This document shows positions 8,546-17,736 of a DNA stretch of 43,629 nucleotides, in pieces. The notes beneath the pieces were generated by a model, which saw only the letters and a program-made list of their open reading frames with translations, was not told where the DNA came from and searched no databases. Positions within the stretch are counted from its first letter, which is position 1; every line of letters begins with the position of its first letter. This DNA is from Methanobrevibacter boviskoreani JH1 (lineage in GTDB: Archaea; Methanobacteriota; Methanobacteria; Methanobacteriales; Methanobacteriaceae): positions 1 to 43,629 of the forward strand of contig NZ_BAGX02000022.1 of assembly GCF_000320505.1 (NCBI RefSeq). The letters run 5' to 3'. The position numbers and the translations under genes are program-made.

Positions 8546-9370
8546 ATGAGTTCATTAAAATCTCCTAAAGAAGTAGCTGTAGCAGTAGCAAATACTGGTG
8601 GAGCAAAAGCTAATACTTCTGTAGGTGACGCAATATTATTAAGTTTTCTTGCAGGTGCATACATTGCATTCGGTGGATTATTAGCTGAGATTGCAAATGC
8701 AGGAATGACAGCTGCAGGATATCCAATTGGTTTAAGCAAATTTGTATTCGGGGCAGTGTTCCCTGTAGGTTTAATAATGGTTATTATTTGTGGATCTGAC
8801 TTATTCACTGGAAACTGTCTATACATGACCATGGGTGCATTAAGTGGTAAAAACTCATGGGGAGGATTAGGTAAAAACTGGGTTATTAGTTGGATTTTCA
8901 ACTTAGTTGGTGGATTATTTGTAGCATATGTATTAGCATATTGTACTGGAATTATGTCTGCTGACCCATTTAAAGCTGGAGCAGTAACTGTAGCTACTAC
9001 TAAAGCATTAGGTGGTGCAAAATTCATGGCTGCTGGAAAAGCAACTGCATCACTCACATGGACACAAGCTTTCCTTAGAGGAATCGGTTGTAACTGGCTT
9101 GTATGTCTAGCTTGTTGGTTAGCTGTTGCATCTGATGATGTAATAGGTAAAATCTTCGGTATCTGGTTCCCAATTATGGCTTTCGTTACTATCGGATTTG
9201 AGCACAGTGTAGCAAATATGTTCTTCATTCCTTTAGGTATTTTCTGTGGTGCTAAAATTACCTGGGCTGATATGTTTGTAAACAACTTAATTCCTGTAAC
9301 TATTGGTAACATAGTTGGAGGGGCACTATTTGTAGCTTGTATATACTACCTTGTTTATATTAGAGAATAA
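8546..9370 (+). CDS. fdhC: Formate transporter FdhC (FNT family)
   Basis: A 274-residue formate/nitrite transporter family protein that moves formate across the membrane as a pentameric channel. Six hydrophobic segments alternate with conserved loops: [14 protein letters not shown] early, then [19 protein letters not shown], and in the second half [14 protein letters not shown] and [15 protein letters not shown], the characteristic FNT pore motifs. Length is usual for the family. It heads the formate cluster: fdhA begins 127 bases after its stop, with a strong stem-loop in between. A long opposite-strand open frame across the gene is a by-product of its base composition. Confidence 0.95.
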   Translation: MSSLKSPKEVAVAVANTGGAKANTSVGDAILLSFLAGAYIAFGGLLAEIANAGMTAAGYPIGLSKFVFGAVFPVGLIMVIICGSDLFTGNCLYMTMGALSGKNSWGGLGKNWVISWIFNLVGGLFVAYVLAYCTGIMSADPFKAGAVTVATTKALGGAKFMAAGKATASLTWTQAFLRGIGCNWLVCLACWLAVASDDVIGKIFGIWFPIMAFVTIGFEHSVANMFFIPLGIFCGAKITWADMFVNNLIPVTIGNIVGGALFVACIYYLVYIRE

Positions 9371-9383
9371 CTGAAAACAATAA

Positions 9384-9447
9384 AAAAGCTGTATTTAACT
9401 AAACACTAAAATGTTATAGAGTGCTAACATTTTTTTCTACAGCTTTT
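9384..9447 (+). terminator. Nested stem-loop between fdhC and fdhA
   Basis: An outer stem AAAAGCTGTA (9384-9393) pairs perfectly with TACAGCTTTT (9438-9447). It encloses AAATGTTA (9409-9416) / TAACATTT (9425-9432). CACT at 9404-9407 can instead pair with AGTG in the inner loop (9420-9423), so two folds compete. ATTTTTAAATT follows. It may end or attenuate the fdhC transcript, or protect its 3' end, setting the fdhC:fdhAB ratio. Confidence 0.6.
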
Positions 9448-9497
9448 ATTTTTAAATTATTTGGATTAGAATTATAATTTAATATGGAGATTATAAA

Positions 9498-11564
9498 ATG
9501 GTTGAGATTAAATATGTTCCAACTATATGTCCATTTTGTGGAACTGGTTGTGGACTAAACCTCGTCGTTAAGGACGGTAAAGTCTGTGGTGTTGAACCAT
9601 GGAAAAGAAACCCTGTTAACTCAGGAAAATTATGTCCAAAAGGAAACTTTTCATATCAATTTATTAATAGAGAAGATAGATTAACTACTCCTTTAATTAG
9701 GGAAAACGGAGAATTAAGAGAAGCTACTTGGGATGAAGCTTTAACTAAAGTTGCAAATAAATTAAACGAAGTAAAAGCTGAAGATCCTAATAAAATTGGT
9801 TTCTATGCATGTGCACGTTCACCTAACGAAAACATCTATGTGACACAGAAATTTGCAAGGGTAGCAGTTGGTACTCATAATGTAGATCACTGTGCACGTA
9901 TTTGTCACGGTCCTACAGTAGCAGGACTTGCTAACACCTTTGGTTCAGGTGCTATGACTAATGGATTTGATTCCATTGAACAATCAGATTACATTATTGT
10001 TATCGGTGCAAACAGTATGGAAGCTCACCCATTGTTTGGACGTAAATTAATTAGGGCAAAAGAAAATAACGGTGCAAAAATTGTAGTAATCGATCCTCGT
10101 TATACCCCTACTGCAAGAATTGCTGATGTATACCTTGAATTTAAAACAGGTACTGATGTGGCTTTATTAAATGGTATGATGAAAATCATCATAGATGAAG
10201 GTCTTGAAGATAAAGAGTTCATCAAGAACAGAACCAAAAACTATGAGGCATTTAAGGAAGTTGTTGAAAAATACGACTTAGACACTGTTGCTGAAATCAC
10301 TGAAGCTGATAAAGACTTAATTAAACAAATTGCAATTGACTATGCTAAAGCTGATAAAGCAGCTATCGTATACTCATTAGGTATTACCGAACACTCACAC
10401 GGTGTAGATAACGTAATGTCCACTGCTAACATGGCAATGTTAACCGGTAACCTCGGTAGAGAAGGTACTGGTGTAAACCCATTAAGAGGACAAAACAACG
10501 TACAAGGTGCTTGTGATATGGGTGCATTACCTACTGATTATGCAGGTTATCGTAAAGTAAAAGATCCTGAAACTACTGCCTGGATGAATGATTACTGGGG
10601 AGTAAATATGAGTACAACTCCAGGATTAACTTTAGTTGAAATGATGAATGCTGCATACGACGGTGATTTAAAAGTCTTATACATACCTGGTGAAGACCCT
10701 ATGTTATCTGATGCTGATATTAACCATACTAGAAAGGCATTAGCTAACTTGGACATGTTGATTGTACAAGATTTATTCTTGACTGATACTGCACAAGTAG
10801 CAGATGTTGTATTCCCTGCAGCAGGATGGGGTGAACAAGACGGTACTTTCACTAATGGTGAAAGACGTGTTCAAAGAGTCCGTAAGGCTCAAGACCCACC
10901 TGGTGAAGCTATGTTAGATTGGAAGATTATGGAAGCTTTAGCTCAAAAAATGGGACCAGACGCACATCCTGAACAATTCCATTATGAAACTGCTCAAGAT
11001 ATTTGGGAAGAAATCAGAGAAGTTGCACCAGTTATGCATGGTATTACCTCTGATAGATTAGATACTCCTGAAGCATGTCACTGGCCTTGTTTAAGTGAAG
11101 ATGATCCATGTGGTCCATTAATGTATGAAGAAAAATTCTCACATCCTGATGGATTAGCTATATTCCAACCTCTAGAACACTTAGGACCTGTTGAAAAAAC
11201 TGATGAAGAATATCCTTTACTCTTAACTACTACACGTCTTTTATTCCATTACCATGCAGCAATGACTAGAAGATGTGAAACTTTAGATAATGAGGTAAAA
11301 ACAGGATATATTGAAATAAGTACTGAAGATGCTAATAAATTAGGTATTCTTGATAAAGAAATAGTAAGAGCAAGTTCAAGAAGAGGAACTATTGATATCC
11401 CTGCTAGAGTTACTGATGATATTAAACCTGGTATTGTTAATATCCCTATGCACTTTTCAGAATGTGCTGCAAATATGTTAACTAACTCTGATTCATTTGA
11501 TCCTAAATCTAAAATGGTAGAACTTAAAGCTTGTGCTATTAAAGTTGAAAAAATCGAGGAGTAG
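9498..11564 (+). CDS. fdhA: Formate dehydrogenase alpha subunit (catalytic)
   Basis: The 688-residue catalytic subunit oxidises formate to CO2 at a bis-pterin molybdenum or tungsten centre and passes electrons through a [4Fe-4S] cluster to FdhB and then F420. The cluster ligands are visible as Cys11, Cys14, Cys18 and Cys46 (CPFCGTGC and KLCPKG). The active-site motif HCARICHGP places Cys136 where selenocysteine occurs in some homologues, so this is the cysteine form. Central molybdopterin-binding segments ([37 protein letters not shown]) and the C-terminal pterin-binding domain from about residue 570 follow. It is translationally close to fdhB, whose ATG is six bases after the fdhA stop. Ribosome site GGAGA precedes ATG 9498. 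Confidence 0.97.
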   Translation: MVEIKYVPTICPFCGTGCGLNLVVKDGKVCGVEPWKRNPVNSGKLCPKGNFSYQFINREDRLTTPLIRENGELREATWDEALTKVANKLNEVKAEDPNKIGFYACARSPNENIYVTQKFARVAVGTHNVDHCARICHGPTVAGLANTFGSGAMTNGFDSIEQSDYIIVIGANSMEAHPLFGRKLIRAKENNGAKIVVIDPRYTPTARIADVYLEFKTGTDVALLNGMMKIIIDEGLEDKEFIKNRTKNYEAFKEVVEKYDLDTVAEITEADKDLIKQIAIDYAKADKAAIVYSLGITEHSHGVDNVMSTANMAMLTGNLGREGTGVNPLRGQNNVQGACDMGALPTDYAGYRKVKDPETTAWMNDYWGVNMSTTPGLTLVEMMNAAYDGDLKVLYIPGEDPMLSDADINHTRKALANLDMLIVQDLFLTDTAQVADVVFPAAGWGEQDGTFTNGERRVQRVRKAQDPPGEAMLDWKIMEALAQKMGPDAHPEQFHYETAQDIWEEIREVAPVMHGITSDRLDTPEACHWPCLSEDDPCGPLMYEEKFSHPDGLAIFQPLEHLGPVEKTDEEYPLLLTTTRLLFHYHAAMTRRCETLDNEVKTGYIEISTEDANKLGILDKEIVRASSRRGTIDIPARVTDDIKPGIVNIPMHFSECAANMLTNSDSFDPKSKMVELKACAIKVEKIEE

Positions 11565-11570
11565 ATTTAG

Positions 11571-12806
11571 ATGACATTCAAAGTAAATGATATGGCATAT
11601 GCATACTCTGCTAATGATGCAATTAAAGAAAAAGGAGAATATGGTGGAGCAGTTACAACAATCATGAAATACTTACTTGAAGAGGGTATCGTTGATGCTG
11701 TTGTTGCTGTAGAAGAAGGATGGGATTTATATGATGCACAACCAATTCTTATTACTGACCCTGAAGATGTAATCAAATCTGCAGGTTCCCTTCACTGCGG
11801 TACATTAAACTTAGCTAAATTCTTAAGTAAATACTTAGATGGTGCAAGAGACATGAAAGTAGCAATCACCTGTAAACCTTGTGATGCTATGACCATTAGG
11901 GAATTAATGAGAAAAGGTAAGATTATTGAAGACAACGTAATCATGATTGGTGTAAACTGTGGAGGAACTATGCCTCCTGTAGATACCATTAAAATGATTA
12001 AAGAAGTCTATGAAATGGATCCTACCAAGATTGTAAAAGAGGAAATTGAAAAAGGTAAACTTGTAATGGGTTATGCCGACGGAACTGAAAAGGCATTTAA
12101 AATAGATGACCTTGAAAAAGAAGGTAAAGGTAGACGTGAAAACTGTCAAAGATGTACCATGAACATCCCAACCAATGCAGATTTAGCATTAGGTAACTGG
12201 GGGGTTATTGGAGAATTATCTGGTAAAGCTACCTTTGTAGAGGTTTGTTCTGAAAAGGGTGCAGATATTTTAACTAAGGTAACCGATGCAGGACTTATTG
12301 AAGTTGCTGAACCTATTCCAAAAGGTGTTGAAATCCGTGAGAAAATCGATAATGTAATGGTTAAAAATGCTTCAAAACAAAGAGAAAAAGACTTCGCTGG
12401 TACCACTGGTGATATTCTTGATGTTTTAAAGATGTATAAAGGCCAATTATCCAAATGTATGAAATGTTACGGATGTCGTGAAGCATGTCCACTTTGTTAT
12501 TGTGAAGACTGCTGTCTTGAAGCAGACGGTCCTGAATGGGTACCTGGTGGATACACCCCTGCAGCACCATTCTTCCATTTAACTCGTATGGTACATATGG
12601 CAGATGCTTGTACTAACTGTGGCCAATGTAGTGAAGTATGTCCATGTGAAATTCCAGTATCTAAAATCTGGGCTACTGTTAACCAAAAAATCAGAGATGA
12701 ATTTGATTACTACAGTGGTATTGATAACACCGATACACCATTACCATTTACCGAGTTCGAAGATACCGGTACTAGGGATTACTTAAAAAGAGGATTAAAA
12801 TACTAA
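11571..12806 (+). CDS. fdhB: Formate dehydrogenase beta subunit (F420-reducing)
   Basis: The 411-residue FdhB takes electrons from FdhA and reduces coenzyme F420 through FAD. The N-terminal two thirds are the FrhB/FdhB F420-binding domain ([34 protein letters not shown]). The C-terminal part carries two [4Fe-4S] motifs: Cys296, 299, 302, 306 ([11 protein letters not shown]) and Cys347, 350, 353, 357 ([11 protein letters not shown]). Extra cysteines (CQRC; CYCEDCC) may bind a further cluster. FdhB shares this fold with FrhB and related F420 proteins. In methanogens formate dehydrogenase can also feed heterodisulfide reductase directly, which is established for relatives but cannot be seen here. 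T-tracts follow at about 12808-12832. Confidence 0.96.
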   Translation: MTFKVNDMAYAYSANDAIKEKGEYGGAVTTIMKYLLEEGIVDAVVAVEEGWDLYDAQPILITDPEDVIKSAGSLHCGTLNLAKFLSKYLDGARDMKVAITCKPCDAMTIRELMRKGKIIEDNVIMIGVNCGGTMPPVDTIKMIKEVYEMDPTKIVKEEIEKGKLVMGYADGTEKAFKIDDLEKEGKGRRENCQRCTMNIPTNADLALGNWGVIGELSGKATFVEVCSEKGADILTKVTDAGLIEVAEPIPKGVEIREKIDNVMVKNASKQREKDFAGTTGDILDVLKMYKGQLSKCMKCYGCREACPLCYCEDCCLEADGPEWVPGGYTPAAPFFHLTRMVHMADACTNCGQCSEVCPCEIPVSKIWATVNQKIRDEFDYYSGIDNTDTPLPFTEFEDTGTRDYLKRGLKY

Positions 12807-12918
12807 TTTTTCCTCTATTTATTTTTTTCACTCAATTTAAAAAAAACGATTCTTACTCTTAAAAAATATTTACTCTTTTTTAAACACTTTTTTTATAAAT
12901 TTTAATATTTCTGAATTT

Positions 12919-13010
12919 AATTAGAAGACTAATTAGAAGACCTCTTATGAATTTAATATTATTTTTTTACATTTATATTTCCATTGTCGATATGTAAATA
13001 GTTATATAAT
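12919..13010. promoter_or_regulatory. Spacer after fdhB: 12-base tandem repeat and TATA box
   Basis: AATTAGAAGACT (12919-12930) is followed directly by AATTAGAAGACC (12931-12942). GTTATATAAT at 13001-13010 is a likely TATA element for the methyltransferase gene starting at 13073, giving a predicted start near 13030. No gene lies in 12807-13072. Confidence 0.4.
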
Positions 13011-13072
13011 GTATTAAACAGACTATTATTAAATAAAAATTTACAATTATTAAAAAATATTATGGTGAAATT

Positions 13073-13684
13073 ATGGCAGGAAAAGCTAACATGACTCCAG
13101 CAAATGGACATAGGGTTCAAGGTTTTTCAAGTGAGTCATTTTTAGATGCAAATGAGATTATCAATAGTTTAAATCTTAAAGGTGATGAGAATTTTATGGA
13201 TGCAGGTTGTGGGGACGGACATGCATCAATTGAGGCTTTAAAAATATTGAATGATAATGGAACAGTATATGCAGTAGATATATATGGGCCATCTATAGAA
13301 GATTTAAGTAAATATAAGGATGAACATGATATTTCAAATTTAATTCCACTTGTCGGAGATTTAACAGATCATGTGGATGTTGATGATGACTCAATGGATG
13401 TTATTTTGATGATCAATGTTTTCCATGGTTTTAAAGCAGTTAGAAAATTAGATGAAACTGTTGAGGAACTAAAGAGAATTATAAAACCTGGTGGAAAAAT
13501 AGCAATTATGGACTATAAAAAACAAGAAACAAGACATGGTCCTCCATATCCAGTTAGAAGTAGTCCTGAGGAATTGGAAGAATTATTCAACAAACATGGA
13601 CTTAAATTAGTATCATTAAATGATGATACAGGTGAGGATATCGAACAAGGTAAATCCCACTATTTAATTGTCTTTACAAAGTAG
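13073..13684 (+). CDS. Class I SAM-dependent methyltransferase, substrate unknown
   Basis: A 203-residue Rossmann-fold methyltransferase. Motif I is FMDAGCGDGHAS (about residues 42-53), the SAM-binding glycine loop; an acidic residue ending the second strand (YAVDIYG) would contact the ribose; VILMINVFHGF matches motif IV; KPGGKIAIMDYK and the closing strand LIVFTK complete the fold. Good ribosome site (GGTGAAATT) before ATG 13073. The substrate cannot be read from sequence: members of this group act on menaquinone-like quinols, arsenite or small molecules. There is no Cys-rich arsenite-binding pattern, and the adjacent formate genes give no direct clue. Probably a single-gene transcript. Confidence 0.85.
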   Translation: MAGKANMTPANGHRVQGFSSESFLDANEIINSLNLKGDENFMDAGCGDGHASIEALKILNDNGTVYAVDIYGPSIEDLSKYKDEHDISNLIPLVGDLTDHVDVDDDSMDVILMINVFHGFKAVRKLDETVEELKRIIKPGGKIAIMDYKKQETRHGPPYPVRSSPEELEELFNKHGLKLVSLNDDTGEDIEQGKSHYLIVFTK

Positions 13685-13948
13685 GATTATTTGGATAGTT
13701 TTATACTTTCTATTTTTTTTAAAATTCTAATTGGATTTCATCTTCTAATTTTTTAAAATATGCTTTTTTTTATCTGGTTTGGTTAAAATCTATTTTCACA
13801 TGTTTTTCTATTTGTTTTTAATTTAATTAGTTAAATTTCATTTTAAGTAAATCAATAATGATAAAGTAAAATTAGTAGAAAAAACATATAATTTATATAA
13901 TTTAAAAGATATTATTAATATGGTTAAAAATAAAAGCATGTGATAGAT

Positions 13949-14434
13949 ATGAAGGCATTAGGAAAAATAGTGGTTTTAATAATTGCTATATTACTTATAT
14001 TTCTATTAAGTTCTAATGTATTATTTTTAGCAGAGGATACTAGTGAAAGTGTACAGGAGCCAGGTGTGGATATGGCCGCATTATGGTCTTTATCAACTGG
14101 ATTTACCTGGATATATCCTGGTAGTTCAACTAATGCTGAAGGTAGTACTTTACATAATATATTCTTATTTAGTAATGGAAAACCATATGAAGATGCAAAG
14201 GAGATTATGCAATATTCATATAATGTTACTCCAAATATATGTGTTACAGTTAACAATAATGCATCAAATAGAATATTTGGAAATGACATGATTGATGATA
14301 TTCGTCAAAAGAATTGGGGAGAAGGTAATGACAGGGGAGACGCAGTTGACGCTTCATTAGCTGAGCATCCTCCTAACATTCTTGGTGTTATTGAAAGTTT
14401 AATCACTGGTGATATACGAATATTCCCTATTTAA
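13949..14434 (+). CDS. Unrecognised exported or membrane-anchored protein
   Basis: I do not recognise this family. The 161-residue protein begins MKALGK, followed by a 20-residue hydrophobic helix (IVVLIIAILLIFLLSS), then a mostly polar domain, so it is probably secreted or anchored with its C-terminal domain outside. No lipobox cysteine is visible; a single cysteine sits in NICVTVNNN. Several N-X-S/T sequons (NVT, NAS) would suit archaeal N-glycosylation. An in-frame GTG exists at 13940, but GTGAT five bases before ATG 13949 supports the shorter start. It is short of repeats and lacks adhesin-like domains. It stands between the methyltransferase and moaA with long AT-rich spacers on both sides. 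Confidence 0.6.
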   Translation: MKALGKIVVLIIAILLIFLLSSNVLFLAEDTSESVQEPGVDMAALWSLSTGFTWIYPGSSTNAEGSTLHNIFLFSNGKPYEDAKEIMQYSYNVTPNICVTVNNNASNRIFGNDMIDDIRQKNWGEGNDRGDAVDASLAEHPPNILGVIESLITGDIRIFPI

Positions 14435-14598
14435 CTATTAATCTAAACAATAATCCTTTTTATTGTTTTTATTAATATTTTCAAATTAAATTAAAATTTT
14501 TAATTTTAAAAAACTAGTTTTTTTATATATTTCATCTATATCGATGATACTTTTTAAGGTGTTTATAATAATTTTTAAATATTAAGATTTTTATTTTT

Positions 14599-14815
14599 TA
14601 GAAATAGTGATTCTTTAATCTTCCTTTTTAGGATCTTTTAGTTTTTAGAAGTACTGATTTTTTCATGATTTATCTATACTTTTGTAAATCTTTAAGATAT
14701 TTTTAATTCTAGATATATTGTAATTTTTCCATATATTCTATCTAATATCTGGATAAATCTTTAAATCTTTTTTAGTTTTTAGAAATAGCAGTTTTTATAT
14801 GATTTATTTAAATAC
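14599..14815. repeat. Degenerate repeats between two convergent genes
   Basis: The 424-base spacer 14435-14858 has no gene. A unit containing TTTTTAGAARTA, then GATTT or similar and ATGATTTAT, appears near 14597 (partial), 14641 and 14775; the last two are 134 bases apart. It may be the degraded remains of a tandem repeat; no function is apparent. Confidence 0.4.
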
Positions 14816-14858
14816 ATCTTATTTTAAAAAAAAGTAGTTTAAGGTATTGTTGAAAACC

Positions 14859-15794
14859 TTATTGTCTATTATCATTGTAATAAGGTTCTCTTTTATTAAT
14901 ACCTGTTAGAAATATTTCTCTTAACTCATCATCAGATGCACCATTTCTCAAAGGTCCAATTATATCAGTTAGGTTATCGTTTCTAAGTAAACATGGTTTA
15001 ATTTTGCCAGATGGTGTAAGTCTAAGTCTTGAACAGTTCTTACAGAATCTTGTATTGTCCATTGGTTTTACAATCTCAATCTCGCCATTGCCGATATAAT
15101 ATTTACGGCGATCCTGCATAAATTCACGGACTTTAACACCATCTGCAATCTTAGCAAGCTTTTCCTCAATTGGGTTTATATTATAATGGTATTTCTTGCT
15201 GAAAACATTGTTGTCCTCACAGCTTTCGCTTTCCATAAGTTCTATAATCTGTAGAATAAGGCCATGTTCACGACAGAAATCAAACATTTCCCATACTTCA
15301 TCCTGATTAATGTCCTTCATTAAGACCATATTGATTTTAACAGGGTAAAGACCTACATCAACGGCTTTAAGAATACCCTCTTTTACACTTTGAAGATAAT
15401 CCTTGTGGGTTATGAACTTATAGGTGTCTCTGTTTAATGTGTCAAGACTAACATTCACACGGTTTAATCCTGCATCTTTTAAATCTTCCGCATATTTGGC
15501 AAGATAAGTACCGTTTGTTGTGATTGAAATGTCTTTAAATCCAATTTTATTGATTTTATCAATAATTTCAACAATGTCTTTTCTAATTAACGGCTCTCCA
15601 CCTGAAATCCTTATTTTTTTAACTCCTAATGTTTTTGCAACTTCGGATATCTTAGCAATCTCATCTGGTGTCATCTCTTCACTTGATGGAAGCATACCGT
15701 CATGATGGCAATATAAGCAATTAACATTGCATCTATTTGTAATAGACATTCTAAAAGAGATTATAGGTCTATCATAGTTATCTTTAACAGTCAT
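14859..15794 (-). CDS. moaA: GTP 3',8-cyclase MoaA (molybdopterin synthesis, step 1)
   Basis: A 311-residue radical SAM enzyme that rearranges GTP to 3',8-cyclo-GTP, the first step of pyranopterin cofactor synthesis. The radical SAM cluster motif is Cys22-X3-Cys26-X2-Cys29 (CNVNCLYC). The second, GTP-binding cluster is the C-terminal [28 protein letters not shown] is the SAM-binding GGE segment. A GTG at 15803 directly follows the mobB stop, but the GGTG there lies seven bases before ATG 15794, so I read it as the Shine-Dalgarno and start at 15794. The typical extreme C-terminal GG is not visible: the protein ends [11 protein letters not shown]. Co-transcribed with mobB, nine bases apart. Confidence 0.95.
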   Translation of the reverse strand: MTVKDNYDRPIISFRMSITNRCNVNCLYCHHDGMLPSSEEMTPDEIAKISEVAKTLGVKKIRISGGEPLIRKDIVEIIDKINKIGFKDISITTNGTYLAKYAEDLKDAGLNRVNVSLDTLNRDTYKFITHKDYLQSVKEGILKAVDVGLYPVKINMVLMKDINQDEVWEMFDFCREHGLILQIIELMESESCEDNNVFSKKYHYNINPIEEKLAKIADGVKVREFMQDRRKYYIGNGEIEIVKPMDNTRFCKNCSRLRLTPSGKIKPCLLRNDNLTDIIGPLRNGASDDELREIFLTGINKREPYYNDNRQ

Positions 15795-15803
15795 GATAAA
15801 CAC

Positions 15804-16508
15804 CTATTTCTTGTTTTTAATGTTAATCTGAATGTCTTTGATATCCTTAACGCCATATTCTTCAATTTTTAAAGATTTTAACATTCCTAGAATTGTATCT
15901 TTTAGAAAATCATTTACAAATTCATTTAATCCGATTACAGTTCCGTCTATAGATAAACTGACATCCGCTTGTTTATCATATTCGTAGTCCAAATCTCCAT
16001 TAATGATTGCTTTACCTATGGATTCTCCATCATGGTATCCGCAGTCTTTAGTAAATAAGGTTGGTACAATGTCGTATCCAATAAGCTCAGCCTTATCAAC
16101 CAGTTCCTTTACCTCATCATCGCTAATGTTTTTGGCGTCTACAAGTGCCATTGTATAGTCATCTTCAAGTTCTGGTGATGTTGAGATTTTTGGATAATTA
16201 TAGTTCTTAAATCCTTCAATTACTACAAAATCAGGTTCTTCTATCATTTTTATTAAAAACAATAGTCTTTCCAATGAAAATACCTCGTCAATATTAAAGT
16301 ATGTTCTAGCACCAACACCTACTGTAAATTGGGATCCCGCTTCTGTGTGCTTATATGTATCTGTTCCTTCATGATCCATTTCCATTTGATGATGGGAATG
16401 TTTAATACTAGCAACTTTATATCCTCTGTCTGTTAACTCCTTAATGATACGGACAGTTAATGAGGTTTTTCCCGTATCTTTTTTACCTACCACTGATATT
16501 ATTCTCAT
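15804..16508 (-). CDS. mobB: Molybdopterin-guanine dinucleotide biosynthesis protein B (MobB)
   Basis: A 234-residue P-loop GTPase that helps convert the metal-pterin cofactor to its guanine dinucleotide form, as used by formate dehydrogenase and formylmethanofuran dehydrogenase. The Walker A loop is GKKDTGKTS (residues 8-16), followed by IKHSHHQMEMDHEGTDT, the MobB switch segment, and DFVVIEGFKNY (Walker B-like). It is longer than bacterial MobB because of an extra C-terminal domain (about 170-234, with SLSIDGTVIGLNEFVNDFL), common in archaeal forms. First gene of the mobB-moaA pair; ribosome site GAGGGA. It is divergent from the fwd operon across about 770 bases, so the two share a control region physically. 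Confidence 0.92.
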   Translation of the reverse strand: MRIISVVGKKDTGKTSLTVRIIKELTDRGYKVASIKHSHHQMEMDHEGTDTYKHTEAGSQFTVGVGARTYFNIDEVFSLERLLFLIKMIEEPDFVVIEGFKNYNYPKISTSPELEDDYTMALVDAKNISDDEVKELVDKAELIGYDIVPTLFTKDCGYHDGESIGKAIINGDLDYEYDKQADVSLSIDGTVIGLNEFVNDFLKDTILGMLKSLKIEEYGVKDIKDIQINIKNKK

Positions 16509-16918
16509 TATTATCCCTCTAAATAATAGGATAAATTAAATTTTCCTTAAAAAAAATAATATTCCTTCTTTTAAAAAAATATTACTTAATTAAATTATTC
16601 CTTAAATAATATTATTATTAATATATTTACTTTTATAAATATAATATTTTTCAATTGATTTTCTCGTGGAAAAGCTATTCCGTATTTGGTTTATTTTTTT
16701 TAACAAATATTATAGAATTTCATGTGTAGTCATTCCTGTCATTAATTTATTTTTAATCAAGACTAGGATTTTATGAATTTTTTTAATATTAATTTCATGG
16801 TAGGTTTTAGTAATATTTCGGATGTACTTTTTTTAATGTTAATTTTTTAAAATTTTTTAGTAGGATTTCAAGTGTAATCCCTTAATTAATACTAATTTAT
16901 TAATAAGTATTAAAAAAA
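16509..16918. other. AT-rich half of the mobB-fwdH divergent spacer
   Basis: No gene. GTGTA half-sites occur near 16724 and 16872, each in a loosely repeated context (GAATTTCATGTGTAGTC and GGATTTCAAGTGTAATCC). They resemble one arm of the palindromes closer to fwdH. Confidence 0.35.
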
Positions 16919-17270
16919 GTGTAGTATTAACACATCTATAAGAATTATTATTAATTTTAACTAAAAATTCATGGAAAAATCACCATTTTTCACCTTTTTT
17001 TAAGAAATTTTTTCCTAGATCTTAAAATTAAAAATTTGTTAAAATTTTAATTTATAAATAAATAATTATTTTTTTAATTATTAAATATTTTTAAGTAGCT
17101 TATATATTAAGATACTAATTAATATTTATTTTTTTATAAAATAACATCTTTATATTTAAAAAATAAAAATAAAAAAGTGTATTTAGTACACACTTATTTA
17201 TAAAATTTTTGGCTTGTATCTTGGGACAATGTTTATATATGCATAAAACATATGTGTAATTAATACACAT
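16919..17270 (+). promoter_or_regulatory. fwd operon promoter with GTGTA-N5-TACAC palindromes
   Basis: The predicted TATA box TTTATATAT is at 17232-17240, giving a start near 17262. A palindrome ATGTGTA-ATTAA-TACACAT covers 17252-17270, straddling that start. A second copy, GTGTA-TTTAG-TACAC, is at 17177-17191, upstream of TATA. A third with one mismatch, GTGTA-GTATT-AACAC, is at 16919-16933. Same arms and same five-base spacer indicate one dimeric binding protein. Sites over the start would repress; the upstream sites could cooperate by looping. Confidence 0.65.
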
Positions 17271-17280
17271 GGTAGATAAT

Positions 17281-17736
17281 ATGCCGAAACATATAGCATC
17301 TGGTCTTAAATACAAGGCTGCAGTTGAGTTAAAAAGTAGGGGTTTTACTCATAAAGAGATTGCTGAAAAGCTAGATATTGATCGTTCTACTGTTTCACAT
17401 TATCTTAATGGTAGTAACTTATCTTGGGGCTCTATTGAAGTTGCAGATACAATTATAAATATGTGTCCTAAAGATTTTTTATCAATGGTGCAGGTCTTGT
17501 TTAAAGATTTGGATAATATCCGTACTATGGTTTCTATTCTTAAGGATAAGGAATATAAAACCATTATTACGAATTCATGTATTGGCTGCGGATTATGTGT
17601 AGATTTATGTGTAATGAAGGCTATTAAACTAGATTCATTAAAAGCCAAAATAGAATCTGATTTATGCTGTGGATGTCTTACTTGTGAAGAAGAATGTCCT
17701 ACACATTCAATCAGAATTTTGGAGGTTAATAAATGA
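17281..17736 (+). CDS. fwdH: FwdH: helix-turn-helix fused to a two-cluster ferredoxin domain
   Basis: A 151-residue protein, first gene of the fwd operon. Residues about 10-43 form a helix-turn-helix (ELKSRGFTHKEIAEKL then IDRSTVSHYLNG) of the XRE/sigma-4-like kind; 50-92 are a helical linker; then come two [4Fe-4S] motifs, Cys100/103/106/110 and Cys129/132/135/139. The first lacks the usual Pro after the fourth Cys (Val instead). The name follows the fwdH position in Methanothermobacter fwd operons, from memory. An in-frame ATG at 17269 exists, but GGTAGAT at 17271-17277 is a good ribosome site for ATG 17281, and 17269 lies in the palindrome. It overlaps fwdF by four bases (ATGA). Electron carrier, redox-sensing regulator, or both: regulation is inference. 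Confidence 0.85.
   Translation: MPKHIASGLKYKAAVELKSRGFTHKEIAEKLDIDRSTVSHYLNGSNLSWGSIEVADTIINMCPKDFLSMVQVLFKDLDNIRTMVSILKDKEYKTIITNSCIGCGLCVDLCVMKAIKLDSLKAKIESDLCCGCLTCEEECPTHSIRILEVNK

Noticed and set aside
8428-9312. A 294-codon open frame on the minus strand opposite fdhC
   Set aside because: It is fully antisense to a well-conserved FNT transporter, has no ribosome site, and its predicted protein is rich in Asn, Pro and Ala, as expected from the reverse of fdhC codons.
9498-11564. Possible selenocysteine in FdhA or FwdB
   Set aside because: Both active-site positions are plain cysteine codons (TGT) inside ICHGP, with no in-frame TGA.
12361-12570. Minus-strand open frames inside fdhB
   Set aside because: They lie opposite FdhB iron-sulfur coding sequence and show no start signal or family motif.
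16919-17270. ModE-type operator as an explanation of the fwd palindromes
   Set aside because: The GTGTA-N5-TACAC pattern does not resemble the ModE box known to me (TATAT-rich arms with CG ends), so I tie it to FwdH or an unknown factor instead.
17115-17315. A 66-codon minus-strand open frame over the fwdH promoter
   Set aside because: It runs across the TATA box and palindrome, has no ribosome site, and the peptide has no recognisable pattern.
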